A stretch of 55,712 nt of DNA. Origin: Anaerotignum sp. Its GTDB lineage: Bacteria > Bacillota > Clostridia > Lachnospirales > Anaerotignaceae. Under the pieces are notes generated by a model that saw only the letters and a list, made by a program, of their open reading frames with translations, had not been told where the DNA came from and ran no database searches. Location: contig JAHHTW010000012.1 of NCBI GenBank assembly GCA_020024265.1, positions 1 through 55,712 of the forward strand, in the 5' to 3' direction. Shown piece after piece: positions 7,752-17,072 of the stretch (its first letter is position 1; each line of letters starts with the position of its first letter). The position numbers and the translations under genes were made by a program.

Positions 7752-9347
7752 TTAATGATGATGTCCGCAGTCGCAAGCGTGATGGTCATGATGCGCATGA
7801 TCATGTCCACAGCTGCAAGCATGATGGTCATGGTGTGTATGGTCGTGTCCGCAGCTGCAATGGTCATGGTGGTCGTGGTGGTCTTGCCCACAGCCGCAAT
7901 CATCATGATGGTATGCTGTTTGACTGATGGATACATAGCCGAGCGCATCAAATATGGTACCAATTTTATTGACAATCAAAATTTTCTGTTCCAATGTGGC
8001 AGCATTGTCCACAGCATCCTGTAACAGTTCCATGACCTCCTTGGGTGTGTATATAGGGACAAGCGCACCCATCAGCTGCTGCATAGCCAGCTTGCGCAAA
8101 GGAGCAGGCATTGCCTCCAGTCCAACCTTGATACGTTCGATAAACTCTGTAATCAATGCTTTTCGTTCCATTTCCGAAGCGGGTGTTTCATTGTCAAAAT
8201 TCGGTTCACGGAATATTTCTTCGTCCAAATCCGCAAAGAAATATTCACGCATGATGTCTTGTGTGACAAGTATTTTTTTGGTGTCCTCGGAAAGCGCATG
8301 AAAATCAGCGACTTTTTGCAGATAGCTACGTTCTTCTTTTTCAATTTCATTGGCTTTGTCAATATTGGGTTCTACAGCACGCTCCAGACGCTCATTGATG
8401 GTATCCAGATAGGCATCTTTTTCCAAGGCATCCATTTCATTGGTCAAGAATGCACATACGGTTTCATAGAGGTCTGCATAGCTGGTATCCTTTTCTGTGA
8501 GATCTGCAAAGCTGTACGTTAGAAAATGCAGCATCATCAGAGAATGGATATCATGCAGGATACAGGAGAAATATTCTTCGATTTCCCCCATTTGTTCATA
8601 AATCTTTTGCATATCCTCATACAATGCGGAAAGTTCGTCATCAGACAAATCCTGTGGCATTTTCTCCAAATGTTCTTTAGACCACTTTGCCAGTTCGGGA
8701 AAGTATGTGCCATAGTCAGGCATATTGCGTGGGCAGCAGAAATTTTCAAATATTTTGAGCGCATGTATGATATATTCCCTGCTCTGCTGTGCAAAGGCTG
8801 CATCCAAGCTTTTGCAGACAATATCATAATATTTGTTGCGTGCCATACGCAGAGGAATGCACTTTAGGATATGCCCAATATTCGCTTTTTGTTCTTCTTC
8901 GGAATGGGTATCTGCCATAAATGCATGGCAGTCTGCAAAAAACAGAGAAAAATCCATTTTTTGCAGATCTATTTCTTCTTCTTTGTATTTGCGCAGCGCT
9001 ACCTGATCGCCTACCAATGTGGAATATAAATTCCATTGCGAGCAATAGCTATATATTGTTTCATATATGGCAATGAGTTTTGCCTTTGATGTCGCACAAG
9101 CGGTATATACGGCTTCACGTTGTGCAGTGGGTGCATCCAAGGTATCCTTCAGGGACAGCAAGGCATTTTGCACCTCTTTTTTGAGTGCCAGAATATCCGC
9201 ATCAATGGGATAGGGCAAAGGTTGTTCCCCTTTTTCTGCATCCTCCATGGCACTCATCAAAAGCAGCAGCAGACTGCCGACTGCCTGTTCGTAAATATAT
9301 TCTGCTGCAAGATTTTGTATTTTATCTTCTAATGCTGTTTGCTGCAT
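7752..9347 (-). CDS. Large helical protein of unknown function with His/Cys-rich C-terminal tail
   Basis: 531 residues. I do not recognise the family of residues 1 to about 475. It is acidic, predicted helical, and has no signal peptide or membrane segment, so it is probably cytoplasmic. The last 55 residues are built of repeated units of the form CxCGHDHxHHDHHA, with four cysteine pairs and more than 20 histidines. Such tails bind Zn, Ni or Co and are known from metallochaperones and nickel storage or insertion proteins. The start at 9347 is chosen for AAAGGAGC 9 nt upstream; a longer in-frame start at 9506 lacks a ribosome binding site. The VOC gene follows on the same strand. Confidence 0.8.
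   Translation of the reverse strand: MQQTALEDKIQNLAAEYIYEQAVGSLLLLLMSAMEDAEKGEQPLPYPIDADILALKKEVQNALLSLKDTLDAPTAQREAVYTACATSKAKLIAIYETIYSYCSQWNLYSTLVGDQVALRKYKEEEIDLQKMDFSLFFADCHAFMADTHSEEEQKANIGHILKCIPLRMARNKYYDIVCKSLDAAFAQQSREYIIHALKIFENFCCPRNMPDYGTYFPELAKWSKEHLEKMPQDLSDDELSALYEDMQKIYEQMGEIEEYFSCILHDIHSLMMLHFLTYSFADLTEKDTSYADLYETVCAFLTNEMDALEKDAYLDTINERLERAVEPNIDKANEIEKEERSYLQKVADFHALSEDTKKILVTQDIMREYFFADLDEEIFREPNFDNETPASEMERKALITEFIERIKVGLEAMPAPLRKLAMQQLMGALVPIYTPKEVMELLQDAVDNAATLEQKILIVNKIGTIFDALGYVSISQTAYHHDDCGCGQDHHDHHDHCSCGHDHTHHDHHACSCGHDHAHHDHHACDCGHHH
7758..7905 (-). repeat. Short tandem coding repeat encoding the His/Cys tail
   Basis: Three imperfect direct repeats of about 42 nt, each encoding CxCGHDHxHHDHHx, end the preceding gene. 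The near identity of the copies at DNA level suggests recent expansion by slippage or unequal exchange, so copy number may vary between strains. Confidence 0.8.
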
Positions 9348-9582
9348 GATGACTGCTCCTTTCTTTTTTATGATGGTATGTGGTTGTATATCCAAAGTAT
9401 TTTTGTATTTTTTGCAATCGGTATAGAGCAGTCCTTGAGATATGCCATGCCCTTTTTGAAAAAATATGGAAAAATGATCTTTAGACATGCACTCATTATA
9501 AAGCAAAGCAATTCCTCATGCAAGTATTTCACAGACAGCAGAAAATAAGGGCTTGTTTTTTCCATAGAAATATGTAAAATGA

Positions 9583-9611
9583 TTGACGCTTTTTTCAGAA
9601 ACGGCTATAAT
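9583..9611 (+). promoter_or_regulatory. Sigma-A promoter of the CBS-pyrophosphatase/truA operon
   Basis: TTGACG and a perfect TATAAT separated by 17 nt, about 105 nt upstream of the TTG start. The 370-nt gap between the divergent genes holds nothing else I can identify. Confidence 0.85.
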
Positions 9612-9716
9612 AAGTACACTTGGTAATTTGGTTGCATGCAAGTAATTTCAAGCAATCCAATACGGCTGAACAAATAAAAATGATATGAAAAGACTTTTAT
9701 GGAAGGAGCGATCATT

Positions 9717-11363
9717 TTGCAGAAACAAAAAGACATTTTTGTCATTGGGCATAAAAATCCGGACACGGATTCTATATGTTCCGCAATTGCCTATGCAAAT
9801 TTGAAAAATAAAATTTCTAAAGGGAATTATATACCAAAACGTGCAGGAGAAATCAACAACGAAACCAAATATGTTTTGGATTTCTTTGGTGTCAATACAC
9901 CGGAATTTATCAATCATGTGGGTACACAGGTAAAAGACGTTACCATCAAACAGACACCCAGTTTATCCAAGGAGATGTCTTTGAAAAATGCTTGGATTAC
10001 CATGCGTGATATGGGAGAAGCAACCATGCCGATTGTCACAGAAGATGGTAAGCTGGAAGGCTTGGTTTCGGTTAAGGATATTGCAACAGCAAATATGGAT
10101 ATCTATGAAACAAAAATTCTGGCACTTTCCAAAACAAAATACAGCAATATCATAGATACCATTGATGGTACCATGATTGTGGGAAATGTAGAGGATACGG
10201 TTCCGGAAAACAGCAAAATATTGATTGGTGCAGCAAATCCGGATTTGCTGGAAACATATGTGGAAAAAGGGGATATTCTGATTACAGGAAATCGCTTTGA
10301 ATCTCAGCTTTGCGCAATTGAAATGAATGCAGGCTGTATTGTGGTATGTATGGGTGCGCCGGTATCCAAGACAATACAAAAGCTTGCAATGGAAAATCAC
10401 TGTTATATCATCAGTACACCGCATGACAGCTATATGACGGCACGTTTGATCAGCCAGAGTACCCCTCTGGACTATTTCATGCGCAAGGAAAATCTGCTGA
10501 CATTCAGTACAGATGATTTTATCAGCGATATTCGTGGACGTATGGCAAAGATCCGCCATCGTGATTTCCCTGTGCTGGATCGTGAAGGAAACTATGTAGG
10601 GATGCTCTCCAGACGCTCTTTGTTGGAATTGGACAACAAAAAAATCATTATGGTAGACCATAATGAAACATCACAGGCAGTCGATGGAATCGAAGAAGCG
10701 GAAATTCTGGAAATCATTGATCATCACCGTCTGGGGGCACTGGAAACCACAATGCCTGTATATTTCCGCAATCAGCCGGTAGGATGTACCTCTACCATTG
10801 TATATACCATGTATCAGGAAAATCAGGTGGAAATCGAACCAAAAATGGCAGGGTTGATGTGCTCTGCAATTTTGTCTGATACACTGATGTTCCGTTCTCC
10901 TACCTGCACACCAATAGATCAGCAGGCAGCAGAAAGACTGGCAGAAATTGCAGGCATTGATTTGCGTAAGCATGCGGAAAAAATGTTCCGTGCAGGCAGC
11001 AGTCTTGCGGGCAAAACGTCAAGAGAAATTTTCTTTACCGATTTCAAGAAATTCAGCGCAAATGGTTTGAATTTCGGGGTAGGGCAGATCTCCTCTCTGG
11101 ATCAAACAGAGCTTTGCGAGCTGCGTCCGAAGATTTCGGAATTTATGAAGGCGGCAGAACTGGGTGATATGGATATGCTGTTCTTTTTGATGACCAATAT
11201 TATAGAAGAATCTTCTGATATGGTCTTTGTGGGCGAAAATGCCAAGGAATTGGTGGAAAATGCCTTTGGCACGCAGGCGCAAGAGGATTATATCCACTTA
11301 GAAGGTGTGGTGTCCAGAAAGAAACAGTTTGTACCACGTATATTGTCCGTTGTGCAACAGTAA
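9717..11363 (+). CDS. Putative Mn-dependent inorganic pyrophosphatase with CBS and DRTGG regulatory domains
   Basis: 548 residues. A family II (DHH) pyrophosphatase hydrolyses PPi to phosphate. The N-terminal part has the metal motif GHKNPDTDSICSA. CBS repeats (about residues 65-120 and 240-300) bracket a DRTGG domain, forming the adenine-nucleotide-sensing insert. The catalytic half resumes with MVDHNE and IIDHHRLG (DHH motif), followed by the C-terminal DHHA2 domain. CBS-pyrophosphatases are inhibited by AMP/ADP and activated by ATP or diadenosine polyphosphates. The start is set at TTG 9717 because GGAAGGAG ends 8-9 nt upstream; the ATG at 9699 overlaps that site. truA follows 9 nt later. 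Confidence 0.93.
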   Translation: MQKQKDIFVIGHKNPDTDSICSAIAYANLKNKISKGNYIPKRAGEINNETKYVLDFFGVNTPEFINHVGTQVKDVTIKQTPSLSKEMSLKNAWITMRDMGEATMPIVTEDGKLEGLVSVKDIATANMDIYETKILALSKTKYSNIIDTIDGTMIVGNVEDTVPENSKILIGAANPDLLETYVEKGDILITGNRFESQLCAIEMNAGCIVVCMGAPVSKTIQKLAMENHCYIISTPHDSYMTARLISQSTPLDYFMRKENLLTFSTDDFISDIRGRMAKIRHRDFPVLDREGNYVGMLSRRSLLELDNKKIIMVDHNETSQAVDGIEEAEILEIIDHHRLGALETTMPVYFRNQPVGCTSTIVYTMYQENQVEIEPKMAGLMCSAILSDTLMFRSPTCTPIDQQAAERLAEIAGIDLRKHAEKMFRAGSSLAGKTSREIFFTDFKKFSANGLNFGVGQISSLDQTELCELRPKISEFMKAAELGDMDMLFFLMTNIIEESSDMVFVGENAKELVENAFGTQAQEDYIHLEGVVSRKKQFVPRILSVVQQ

Positions 11364-11372
11364 GGTGAGTCT

Positions 11373-12137
11373 ATGCAGAATTATCATGCGATTTTGTGCT
11401 ATGACGGTACAAAATATAATGGCTGGCAGAAGCAGGGCAATACAAGCAATACCATACAGGAAAAGCTGGAACAAATTTTGACGGAAATTGCCCAAACGCC
11501 AACAGAAATTTTTGGTTCCGGGCGTACAGATGCAGGTACACATGCAAAGGGGCAAAATGCGAATTTTCATATGAATTTTTCTGGTACCCCCAAACAGCTG
11601 ATGACAGAAATCAACAGCCGTTTGCCAGAGGATATAGGGGTGCTTTCACTGACAGAAGCAGCGCCTCGCTTTCATGCAAGGCTGCATGCGCAAGCAAAAC
11701 GATATGTATACAACATATGGACAGGTGATATGCCGCCGGTATTTTGGCGAAAATACAGTTTTTGGTGCAAAGAGATGCCGGATATAAGCCGTATGCGTCA
11801 GGCAGCGGCACAAATCATCGGCACGCATGATTTCAAGAGTTTTTGTGCCAATAAGCGTATGAAGAAATCAACGGTACGCACCATTACAGAAATACAAATC
11901 GAACAAAAAGAAAATCGCATTGTACTTTCCTTTACGGGAAACGGTTTTTTGTATCAGATGGTACGGATTTTGACAGGTACGCTGATTGAAATCGGCGAGG
12001 GCAAACGCAGTACAGAGGACATTCCAAGCATATTCTCTGCACAGGATAGAGCGTGTGCCGGATTTACAGCGCCTGCAAAAGGTTTGTTTTTGGATGAGGT
12101 ATTTTACGATAGAGCGGAAGGGAGTGGGAAGGCATGA
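11373..12137 (+). CDS. truA: tRNA pseudouridine(38-40) synthase TruA
   Basis: 254 residues, usual family length. TruA isomerises uridines 38-40 in the anticodon stem-loop of many tRNAs. The catalytic aspartate lies at about residue 53 in GSGRTDAGTHA. Other family marks are the N-terminal YDGTKYNGWQ and the C-terminal GNGFLYQMVRI. The stop overlaps the start of the next gene in an ATGA, implying translational coupling. It lies downstream of the pyrophosphatase in one operon. Confidence 0.97.
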   Translation: MQNYHAILCYDGTKYNGWQKQGNTSNTIQEKLEQILTEIAQTPTEIFGSGRTDAGTHAKGQNANFHMNFSGTPKQLMTEINSRLPEDIGVLSLTEAAPRFHARLHAQAKRYVYNIWTGDMPPVFWRKYSFWCKEMPDISRMRQAAAQIIGTHDFKSFCANKRMKKSTVRTITEIQIEQKENRIVLSFTGNGFLYQMVRILTGTLIEIGEGKRSTEDIPSIFSAQDRACAGFTAPAKGLFLDEVFYDRAEGSGKA

Positions 12138-13735
12138 TTCGGATTTCGGAAATCAAGCTGCCTTTGGGCAGGGATGAAAAAGAACTCTACCAAAAAGCAG
12201 CACGGATGCTTTCCATTCCGGCAGCGCAGATTACAGAATTACGCATATTCAAAAAATCATTGGATGCACGCAAAAAAGACAATATTCATTTTGTATATGT
12301 GGTAGATGTTTCTGTGCCAAATGAGAAAAAGCTGCTTGCACAACACAAGAACAAACAGTTTTCACTGACACCGGATTTGGCATATCACTTCCCCGAAGGC
12401 ATATGCAAAATCAAAAAGCGTCCTGTGGTGGTTGGTTTTGGCCCTGCGGGAATGTTTGCTGCACTGTTGCTTGCGCAGATGGGACTATCTCCCATTGTTC
12501 TGGAAAGAGGCGGAGATGTGGATAGCCGAAAACAGGCAGTAGCACGTTTTTGGAGCGAAGGAATATTAGATACCGAAAACAATGTACAGTTTGGTGAGGG
12601 AGGCGCAGGGACGTTTTCCGATGGTAAGCTGACGACACGCATTAAGGATAAGCGTTGTCGTAAGGTTTTGGAGGAATTGGTGGCAGCGGGTGCGCCAAAG
12701 GATATTCTGTATGAAAGCAAACCACATATCGGTACAGATCTTTTGCGTGATGTGGTAAAGGAAATCCGGAAAAAAATCATTGCTTTGGGCGGAGAGGTGC
12801 GTTTTTTCTCAAAAGCAACCGATATCCGTATAGAGCATGGACAGATACAGGCAGTAGAAATCAATGCAAAGCAGTGGATCGAAACCAATGATGTGATTTT
12901 GGCATTGGGGCATAGCGCAAGAGATACCTTTGCAATGCTCCATGAAAATCAGATTGCACTTGAGCCAAAGCCATTTGCCGTTGGGGTGCGTGTGGAACAC
13001 CCACAGGAAATGATAAATACTGCACAATATGGCATGGCAGCCGATCGGCTTGCGCCAGCAGACTACCGCCTGACATACACCACACAAGCCGGTAGAGGGG
13101 TATATACATTCTGTATGTGTCCGGGGGGTTTTGTGGTAGCAGCGGCTTCTGAAGAGGGAAGGCTTGCAGTCAATGGCATGAGTGAGCATGCAAGAGCCGG
13201 AGCCAATGCAAATTCGGCACTTTTGGTACAGGTGTTTCCAGAGGATTTTGGAGATGTGCATCCGCTTGCAGGTGTGGTGTTTCAGAGGGATTTGGAAGAA
13301 AAGGCGTTTCGTGCAGGCGGCAGAACATATGCCGCACCGATACAGAGTGTCGGCAGTTTTTTGGGCAAGGGAGAAAACACCCTTGGCGCAGTAGTACCAA
13401 CCTATCAGCCCAAAACGGTATTTGCAAACCTGCATCATATTTTCCCACCTTTTATCACAGAGTCGTTGATGGAAGCAATCCCCGCAATGGGCAAGCGTCT
13501 GAAAGGCTTTGATAGAGAAGATGCAATATTGACTGCGGTGGAAAGCAGAAGCTCATCTCCGGTACGTATTTTACGCAGTCTTACAGGAGAGAGTATATCG
13601 CTTGCCGGATTATATCCTGTTGGAGAAGGCGCAGGATATGCGGGTGGCATCGTATCTGCTGCTGTAGATGGTGTCGCAGCCGCAGAGCATATTTTTACAA
13701 AATACGCCCAGAAATCATATGACAATGCCGATTAG
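12134..13735 (+). CDS. NAD(P)/FAD-dependent oxidoreductase (COG2509-type)
   Basis: 533 residues. The first ~95 residues form a small alpha/beta domain. A dinucleotide-binding Rossmann motif VVGFGPAGMFAALLLA follows (about residue 98), then the ERG end of strand 2 and a GEGGAGTFSDGKL motif near residue 155. The C-terminal region carries the second FAD contact, PVGEGAGYAGGIVSAA. This is the widespread uncharacterised flavoprotein dehydrogenase family of about 530 residues. The physiological substrate is unknown. The gene overlaps truA by 4 nt and ends at a strong terminator. Confidence 0.92.
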   Translation: MIRISEIKLPLGRDEKELYQKAARMLSIPAAQITELRIFKKSLDARKKDNIHFVYVVDVSVPNEKKLLAQHKNKQFSLTPDLAYHFPEGICKIKKRPVVVGFGPAGMFAALLLAQMGLSPIVLERGGDVDSRKQAVARFWSEGILDTENNVQFGEGGAGTFSDGKLTTRIKDKRCRKVLEELVAAGAPKDILYESKPHIGTDLLRDVVKEIRKKIIALGGEVRFFSKATDIRIEHGQIQAVEINAKQWIETNDVILALGHSARDTFAMLHENQIALEPKPFAVGVRVEHPQEMINTAQYGMAADRLAPADYRLTYTTQAGRGVYTFCMCPGGFVVAAASEEGRLAVNGMSEHARAGANANSALLVQVFPEDFGDVHPLAGVVFQRDLEEKAFRAGGRTYAAPIQSVGSFLGKGENTLGAVVPTYQPKTVFANLHHIFPPFITESLMEAIPAMGKRLKGFDREDAILTAVESRSSSPVRILRSLTGESISLAGLYPVGEGAGYAGGIVSAAVDGVAAAEHIFTKYAQKSYDNAD

Positions 13736-13763
13736 GCAGTCATAAATATTTATACTGATATGG

Positions 13764-13808
13764 AAAAAGAAACAACCCGTATGCATTTGTGATACGGGTT
13801 GTTCTTTT
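13764..13808. terminator. Bidirectional terminator between the FAD oxidoreductase and MATE genes
   Basis: Perfect 10-bp stem AACAACCCGT/ACGGGTTGTT with A-rich and T-rich flanks, serving the converging genes. Confidence 0.9.
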
Positions 13809-13821
13809 GCTTTGATGGTTT

Positions 13822-15165
13822 TTATGATGCTGCGGGTTGTTTTTTACTTTTATAAAAATACTGTATGGTCAACGTACCTTGAAACAGGAACATGAATCCC
13901 CAACCAACAATGGTTGCAGCGCAAATTGCCAGCATACCGAATTTGGGCGCAAACAAATACGATATGACAATACGCAGCAGAATTTGCGAAAAAGAGGAGA
14001 AGAAGGACACAAACAGCCGTCCCATCCCACGGAAAAAGCCCTGTGCCGCATACATACAAGAACCCAAAAAGTAAAAAACAGACATGGTACGCAAGTAGAA
14101 GGCACCTTCTGTAATCACCTGCATATCATGTTCGTTTGTAAAAACGGACATGATGCTTTCCGGTAGGAAATACAGCAGAGCTGCCATAAAAATGGAATAG
14201 AGCATGGCGATCATCAGGCAGCCCAAAAATCCATGCCGAATCCGTTTGGGAAGATTTGCACCTTTGTTTTGTGCATAAAATGTTGCAGCTGCTGTTGCCA
14301 TGCCATCCATAGGTGCATAACAGAGGTACTCTATGCGTGTGGCTGCATTGAATGCTGCAATGGTGGTGGTGCCAAATGTATTGATGACACTTTGTACTGC
14401 CAAGCGACCAAGGTAGATGCAGGATTGCTGCAATGCAACACTATAGCTGAAAGAGATACTTTGGCGTATGGCAGAGCGTACAGGATAAAGCGCTGTGCCA
14501 CGCAGTGCAAGCACAGAAGAACTACGGTACACACGAAGAATACAAAGCAGGGAGGCAACGCCCTGTGCCACAACCGTAGCAACTGCTGCACCAACCACTG
14601 CCCAATCAAATACAACTACAAAAAGCAGATCCAGTATGATATTCAGTCCGGAGGAAAGCAGAAGATAAAAAAACGGTGTCCGAGAATCTCCCAAGGCACG
14701 CAGTGCGGAGGAATAAAAGTTATACAAAAATGAAAAAATCAGACCAAGAGCAATGATACGTAGATATTGTACCGCAAGCGGCAAAACATCTGCAGGGGTA
14801 TGTGTCATACGCAGAAAGGGGGCAGCACCAAAAAAACAAAGCAATGTCAAAACAAGTGTAAAACCAATGCCAATCCACAAGGAGGTTGCGGTCTGTGCCT
14901 GAAAGCCTGCATGATCTCCTGCGCCGTAGAGCTGTGAGAGGAGTACAGAGATACCCACACACATACCAAAAAGCAGAAATATGGCAACAGACATAATGGG
15001 GTTTGCAACACCAATGGCAGCCAATGCGGTTTCGCCTTGAAATCTGCCCAATATGACGGCGTCTATGGTATTATAAAATTGTTGGAACAAATTCCCTAAT
15101 ATTACAGGGACAGAAAACAGCAGAATACTGCTCAGAGGACGTCCATGACGCATATCTGTTTGCAT
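13822..15165 (-). CDS. MATE family efflux transporter
   Basis: 447 residues with about 12 hydrophobic segments, in the two six-helix bundles of the MATE fold. The N-terminal motif SVPVILGNLFQQFYNTIDAVILGRF (seen as PVILGNLFQQFYN) and the mid-protein NAATRIEYL region are typical of Na+/H+-driven multidrug or cation exporters of the DinF/NorM type. ATG 15165 is preferred to the in-frame GTG at 15171, because AAAGGATG lies 8-9 nt before the ATG. Substrate unknown. No regulator adjoins it. Confidence 0.93.
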   Translation of the reverse strand: MQTDMRHGRPLSSILLFSVPVILGNLFQQFYNTIDAVILGRFQGETALAAIGVANPIMSVAIFLLFGMCVGISVLLSQLYGAGDHAGFQAQTATSLWIGIGFTLVLTLLCFFGAAPFLRMTHTPADVLPLAVQYLRIIALGLIFSFLYNFYSSALRALGDSRTPFFYLLLSSGLNIILDLLFVVVFDWAVVGAAVATVVAQGVASLLCILRVYRSSSVLALRGTALYPVRSAIRQSISFSYSVALQQSCIYLGRLAVQSVINTFGTTTIAAFNAATRIEYLCYAPMDGMATAAATFYAQNKGANLPKRIRHGFLGCLMIAMLYSIFMAALLYFLPESIMSVFTNEHDMQVITEGAFYLRTMSVFYFLGSCMYAAQGFFRGMGRLFVSFFSSFSQILLRIVISYLFAPKFGMLAICAATIVGWGFMFLFQGTLTIQYFYKSKKQPAAS

Positions 15166-15362
15166 GTTCACACATCCTTTCGTAATTCGTGTGATGATAG
15201 TTTTCCATCATTGAGATTTATGAGTTACAGTATACACCAATATGATATAAAACAAAATATTTTTCTATGACACAAAACAAAGCGTGCTTGCTTTTTGGGA
15301 GGCGCTATGTCATGGAAGAAGGTTTTTGTTGTTTTTTCTGATATTTCCGCAATGGTTATACA

Positions 15363-15391
15363 TTGATGAAATAGTATATGTATCGTATAAT
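15363..15391 (+). promoter_or_regulatory. Sigma-A promoter of the alarmone synthetase gene
   Basis: TTGATG and TATAAT with 17-nt spacing, about 58 nt before the GTG start. Confidence 0.8.
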
Positions 15392-15448
15392 GAATAAAGA
15401 AAAAGATGATATTGCCGGCATAGGCATCAAAAGAAAAGAGGTGTTTTT

Positions 15449-16240
15449 GTGGAAGTTGTCAATTGGAAAGAGCTGCTATATCCTTATGCGCAGGCTGTGG
15501 ATGAGCTATTGCTCAAATTTCAGAGCTTGGATAAGGAATGTCGAAATTTGGGACTATATTCCCCCATTGATTCCGTCAGTGGGCGGTTGAAACGTCCATC
15601 AAGCATATTGGAAAAAGCTGGACGCAAGAAAATACCCGCTGCAAAAATTGTAGAAGAAATAGAGGATATTGCAGGGATTCGTATTCTATGCCAATTTGTA
15701 GAGGATATTCCCAAGGTTATTGATATGGTAAGACAGCGCAAGGATATGACGATTGTGGAAGAACGGGATTATATCAATCATACAAAGCCAAGCGGTTATC
15801 GCAGCTATCATATCATCATACGCTATCCTTTACATACTGCATTGGGCGAGAAAACCGTGTTTGCGGAAATACAGATTCGTACCAATGCAATGAATTTCTG
15901 GGCAACTGCGGAACATTCTCTACGCTATAAATACAGTGGGAATATCCCGCAGGATTTACAGGATCGGTTGAAAAATTGTGCAGAGGCGGCATTCCATCTG
16001 GATACAGAGATGGGTACCATTCGTGAGGAAATCATGAATGCAAAGCGGCTCAACGAAATTCGCAGCCATTTGGTGAGCAATATTTTGGAAAATCTCCAAA
16101 ATCTATACTTTGTTGCAAAGCTGGATGATATGAACGAAATCAATCGGGAATTTATTCGGATTTGGAATGAGGAGGATATGGATGCACTGAAGGAATTTAA
16201 CGAAAAGCTCAATATTATGGCAGAAATGTACCAGATTTGA
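15449..16240 (+). CDS. relQ: Small alarmone synthetase (RelA/SpoT synthetase domain only)
   Basis: 263 residues, containing only the (p)ppGpp synthetase domain and no HD hydrolase, TGS or ACT. It transfers pyrophosphate from ATP to GDP/GTP. Family marks: EIEDIAGIRILCQFVEDI (about residues 70-87), the KPSGYRSYH loop near 113-121, and FAEIQIRT near 136-143. The length and the C-terminal helices match the RelQ/YjbM group. The GTG start follows AGAGGTG at 5 nt spacing. The stop lies 17 nt before a metallophosphoesterase gene, which is probably cotranscribed. Confidence 0.92.
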   Translation: MEVVNWKELLYPYAQAVDELLLKFQSLDKECRNLGLYSPIDSVSGRLKRPSSILEKAGRKKIPAAKIVEEIEDIAGIRILCQFVEDIPKVIDMVRQRKDMTIVEERDYINHTKPSGYRSYHIIIRYPLHTALGEKTVFAEIQIRTNAMNFWATAEHSLRYKYSGNIPQDLQDRLKNCAEAAFHLDTEMGTIREEIMNAKRLNEIRSHLVSNILENLQNLYFVAKLDDMNEINREFIRIWNEEDMDALKEFNEKLNIMAEMYQI

Positions 16241-16257
16241 TAGGAAAGAAGGATCGT

Positions 16258-16962
16258 ATGCGTATTTTTGCAATAGGGGATTTGCATTTTGGTTTTGCCG
16301 TGCATAAGCCTATGGATATTTTTGGAAAAAACTGGGAGAATCATGCCGAGAAAACGATAGAAAATTGGAAAGCTTGTATACAGCCGGGGGATGTGGTATT
16401 GGTTCCCGGCGATATTTCTTGGGCGATGCGCATGGAGCAGGCAGCAGCTGATTTGGATATCATCAATCAATTGCCGGGGCATAAGATTCTGCTGCCCGGG
16501 AATCATGAATATTGGTGGAAATCGGTATCAAAGCTTTCTGCGCAGTATCCGGATATGGATTTTTTGAAAAATAACAGTATCCGACTTTGTACAAATGCAG
16601 ATATTTTCGTATGTGGTACCAGAGGATGGACATGTCCCAATCATTTGGAGTTTTCGGCAGAGGACTGTAAAATTTATGAGAGGGAACAGGTACGCTTACG
16701 TTTGTCTTTGGATGAGGCAATGCGAAAGGGTGCAAAAGAAATATTGGTCATGATGCATTTTCCACCTGTGAATGAACGGCATGAAAAATCCGCATTTACA
16801 GAAATTTTATCGCAATATCCTGTGCGATTGGTGGTATATGGGCATCTGCATGGGGAGAGCAACCACCGATTGGCATTGCAGGGGACGTTTGAGGGGATTG
16901 CGTATCATTTGACGGCATCGGATTATTTGAATTTTACACCCAAACATATTTGTGATATATAA
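16258..16962 (+). CDS. Calcineurin-like metallophosphoesterase (COG1768-type)
   Basis: 234 residues. All five metal-binding blocks are visible: GDLHFG (residues 8-13), GDISW, GNHEYWW, HFPP and GHLHG near the C-terminus. The family hydrolyses phosphodiesters or phosphomonoesters; the substrate is unknown. The ATG at 16258 follows GAAGGA, whereas an ATG at 16237 overlaps the preceding gene without such a site. Its place behind a (p)ppGpp synthetase could mean a nucleotide substrate, but this is inference only. Confidence 0.9.
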   Translation: MRIFAIGDLHFGFAVHKPMDIFGKNWENHAEKTIENWKACIQPGDVVLVPGDISWAMRMEQAAADLDIINQLPGHKILLPGNHEYWWKSVSKLSAQYPDMDFLKNNSIRLCTNADIFVCGTRGWTCPNHLEFSAEDCKIYEREQVRLRLSLDEAMRKGAKEILVMMHFPPVNERHEKSAFTEILSQYPVRLVVYGHLHGESNHRLALQGTFEGIAYHLTASDYLNFTPKHICDI

Positions 16963-16968
16963 TCGCTG

Positions 16969-17006
16969 TAAAAATCCCATCCCCAAGAAAAGAATGGGAT
17001 TTTTAT
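16969..17006 (+). terminator. Terminator after the phosphoesterase gene
   Basis: Stem AAAAATCCCAT/ATGGGATTTTT with a 13-nt loop; bidirectional in form. Confidence 0.88.
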
Positions 17007-17072
17007 ATTGGAGCGATGTAGCACTTGCGATGACGATTCTTGATCGGTTTTTTGGTATGTATCAGAAGGCTG

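Noticed and set aside
7758..7905. Direct repeats considered as a CRISPR array
   Set aside because: The repeats are in frame, contiguous without spacers, and encode a His/Cys tail.
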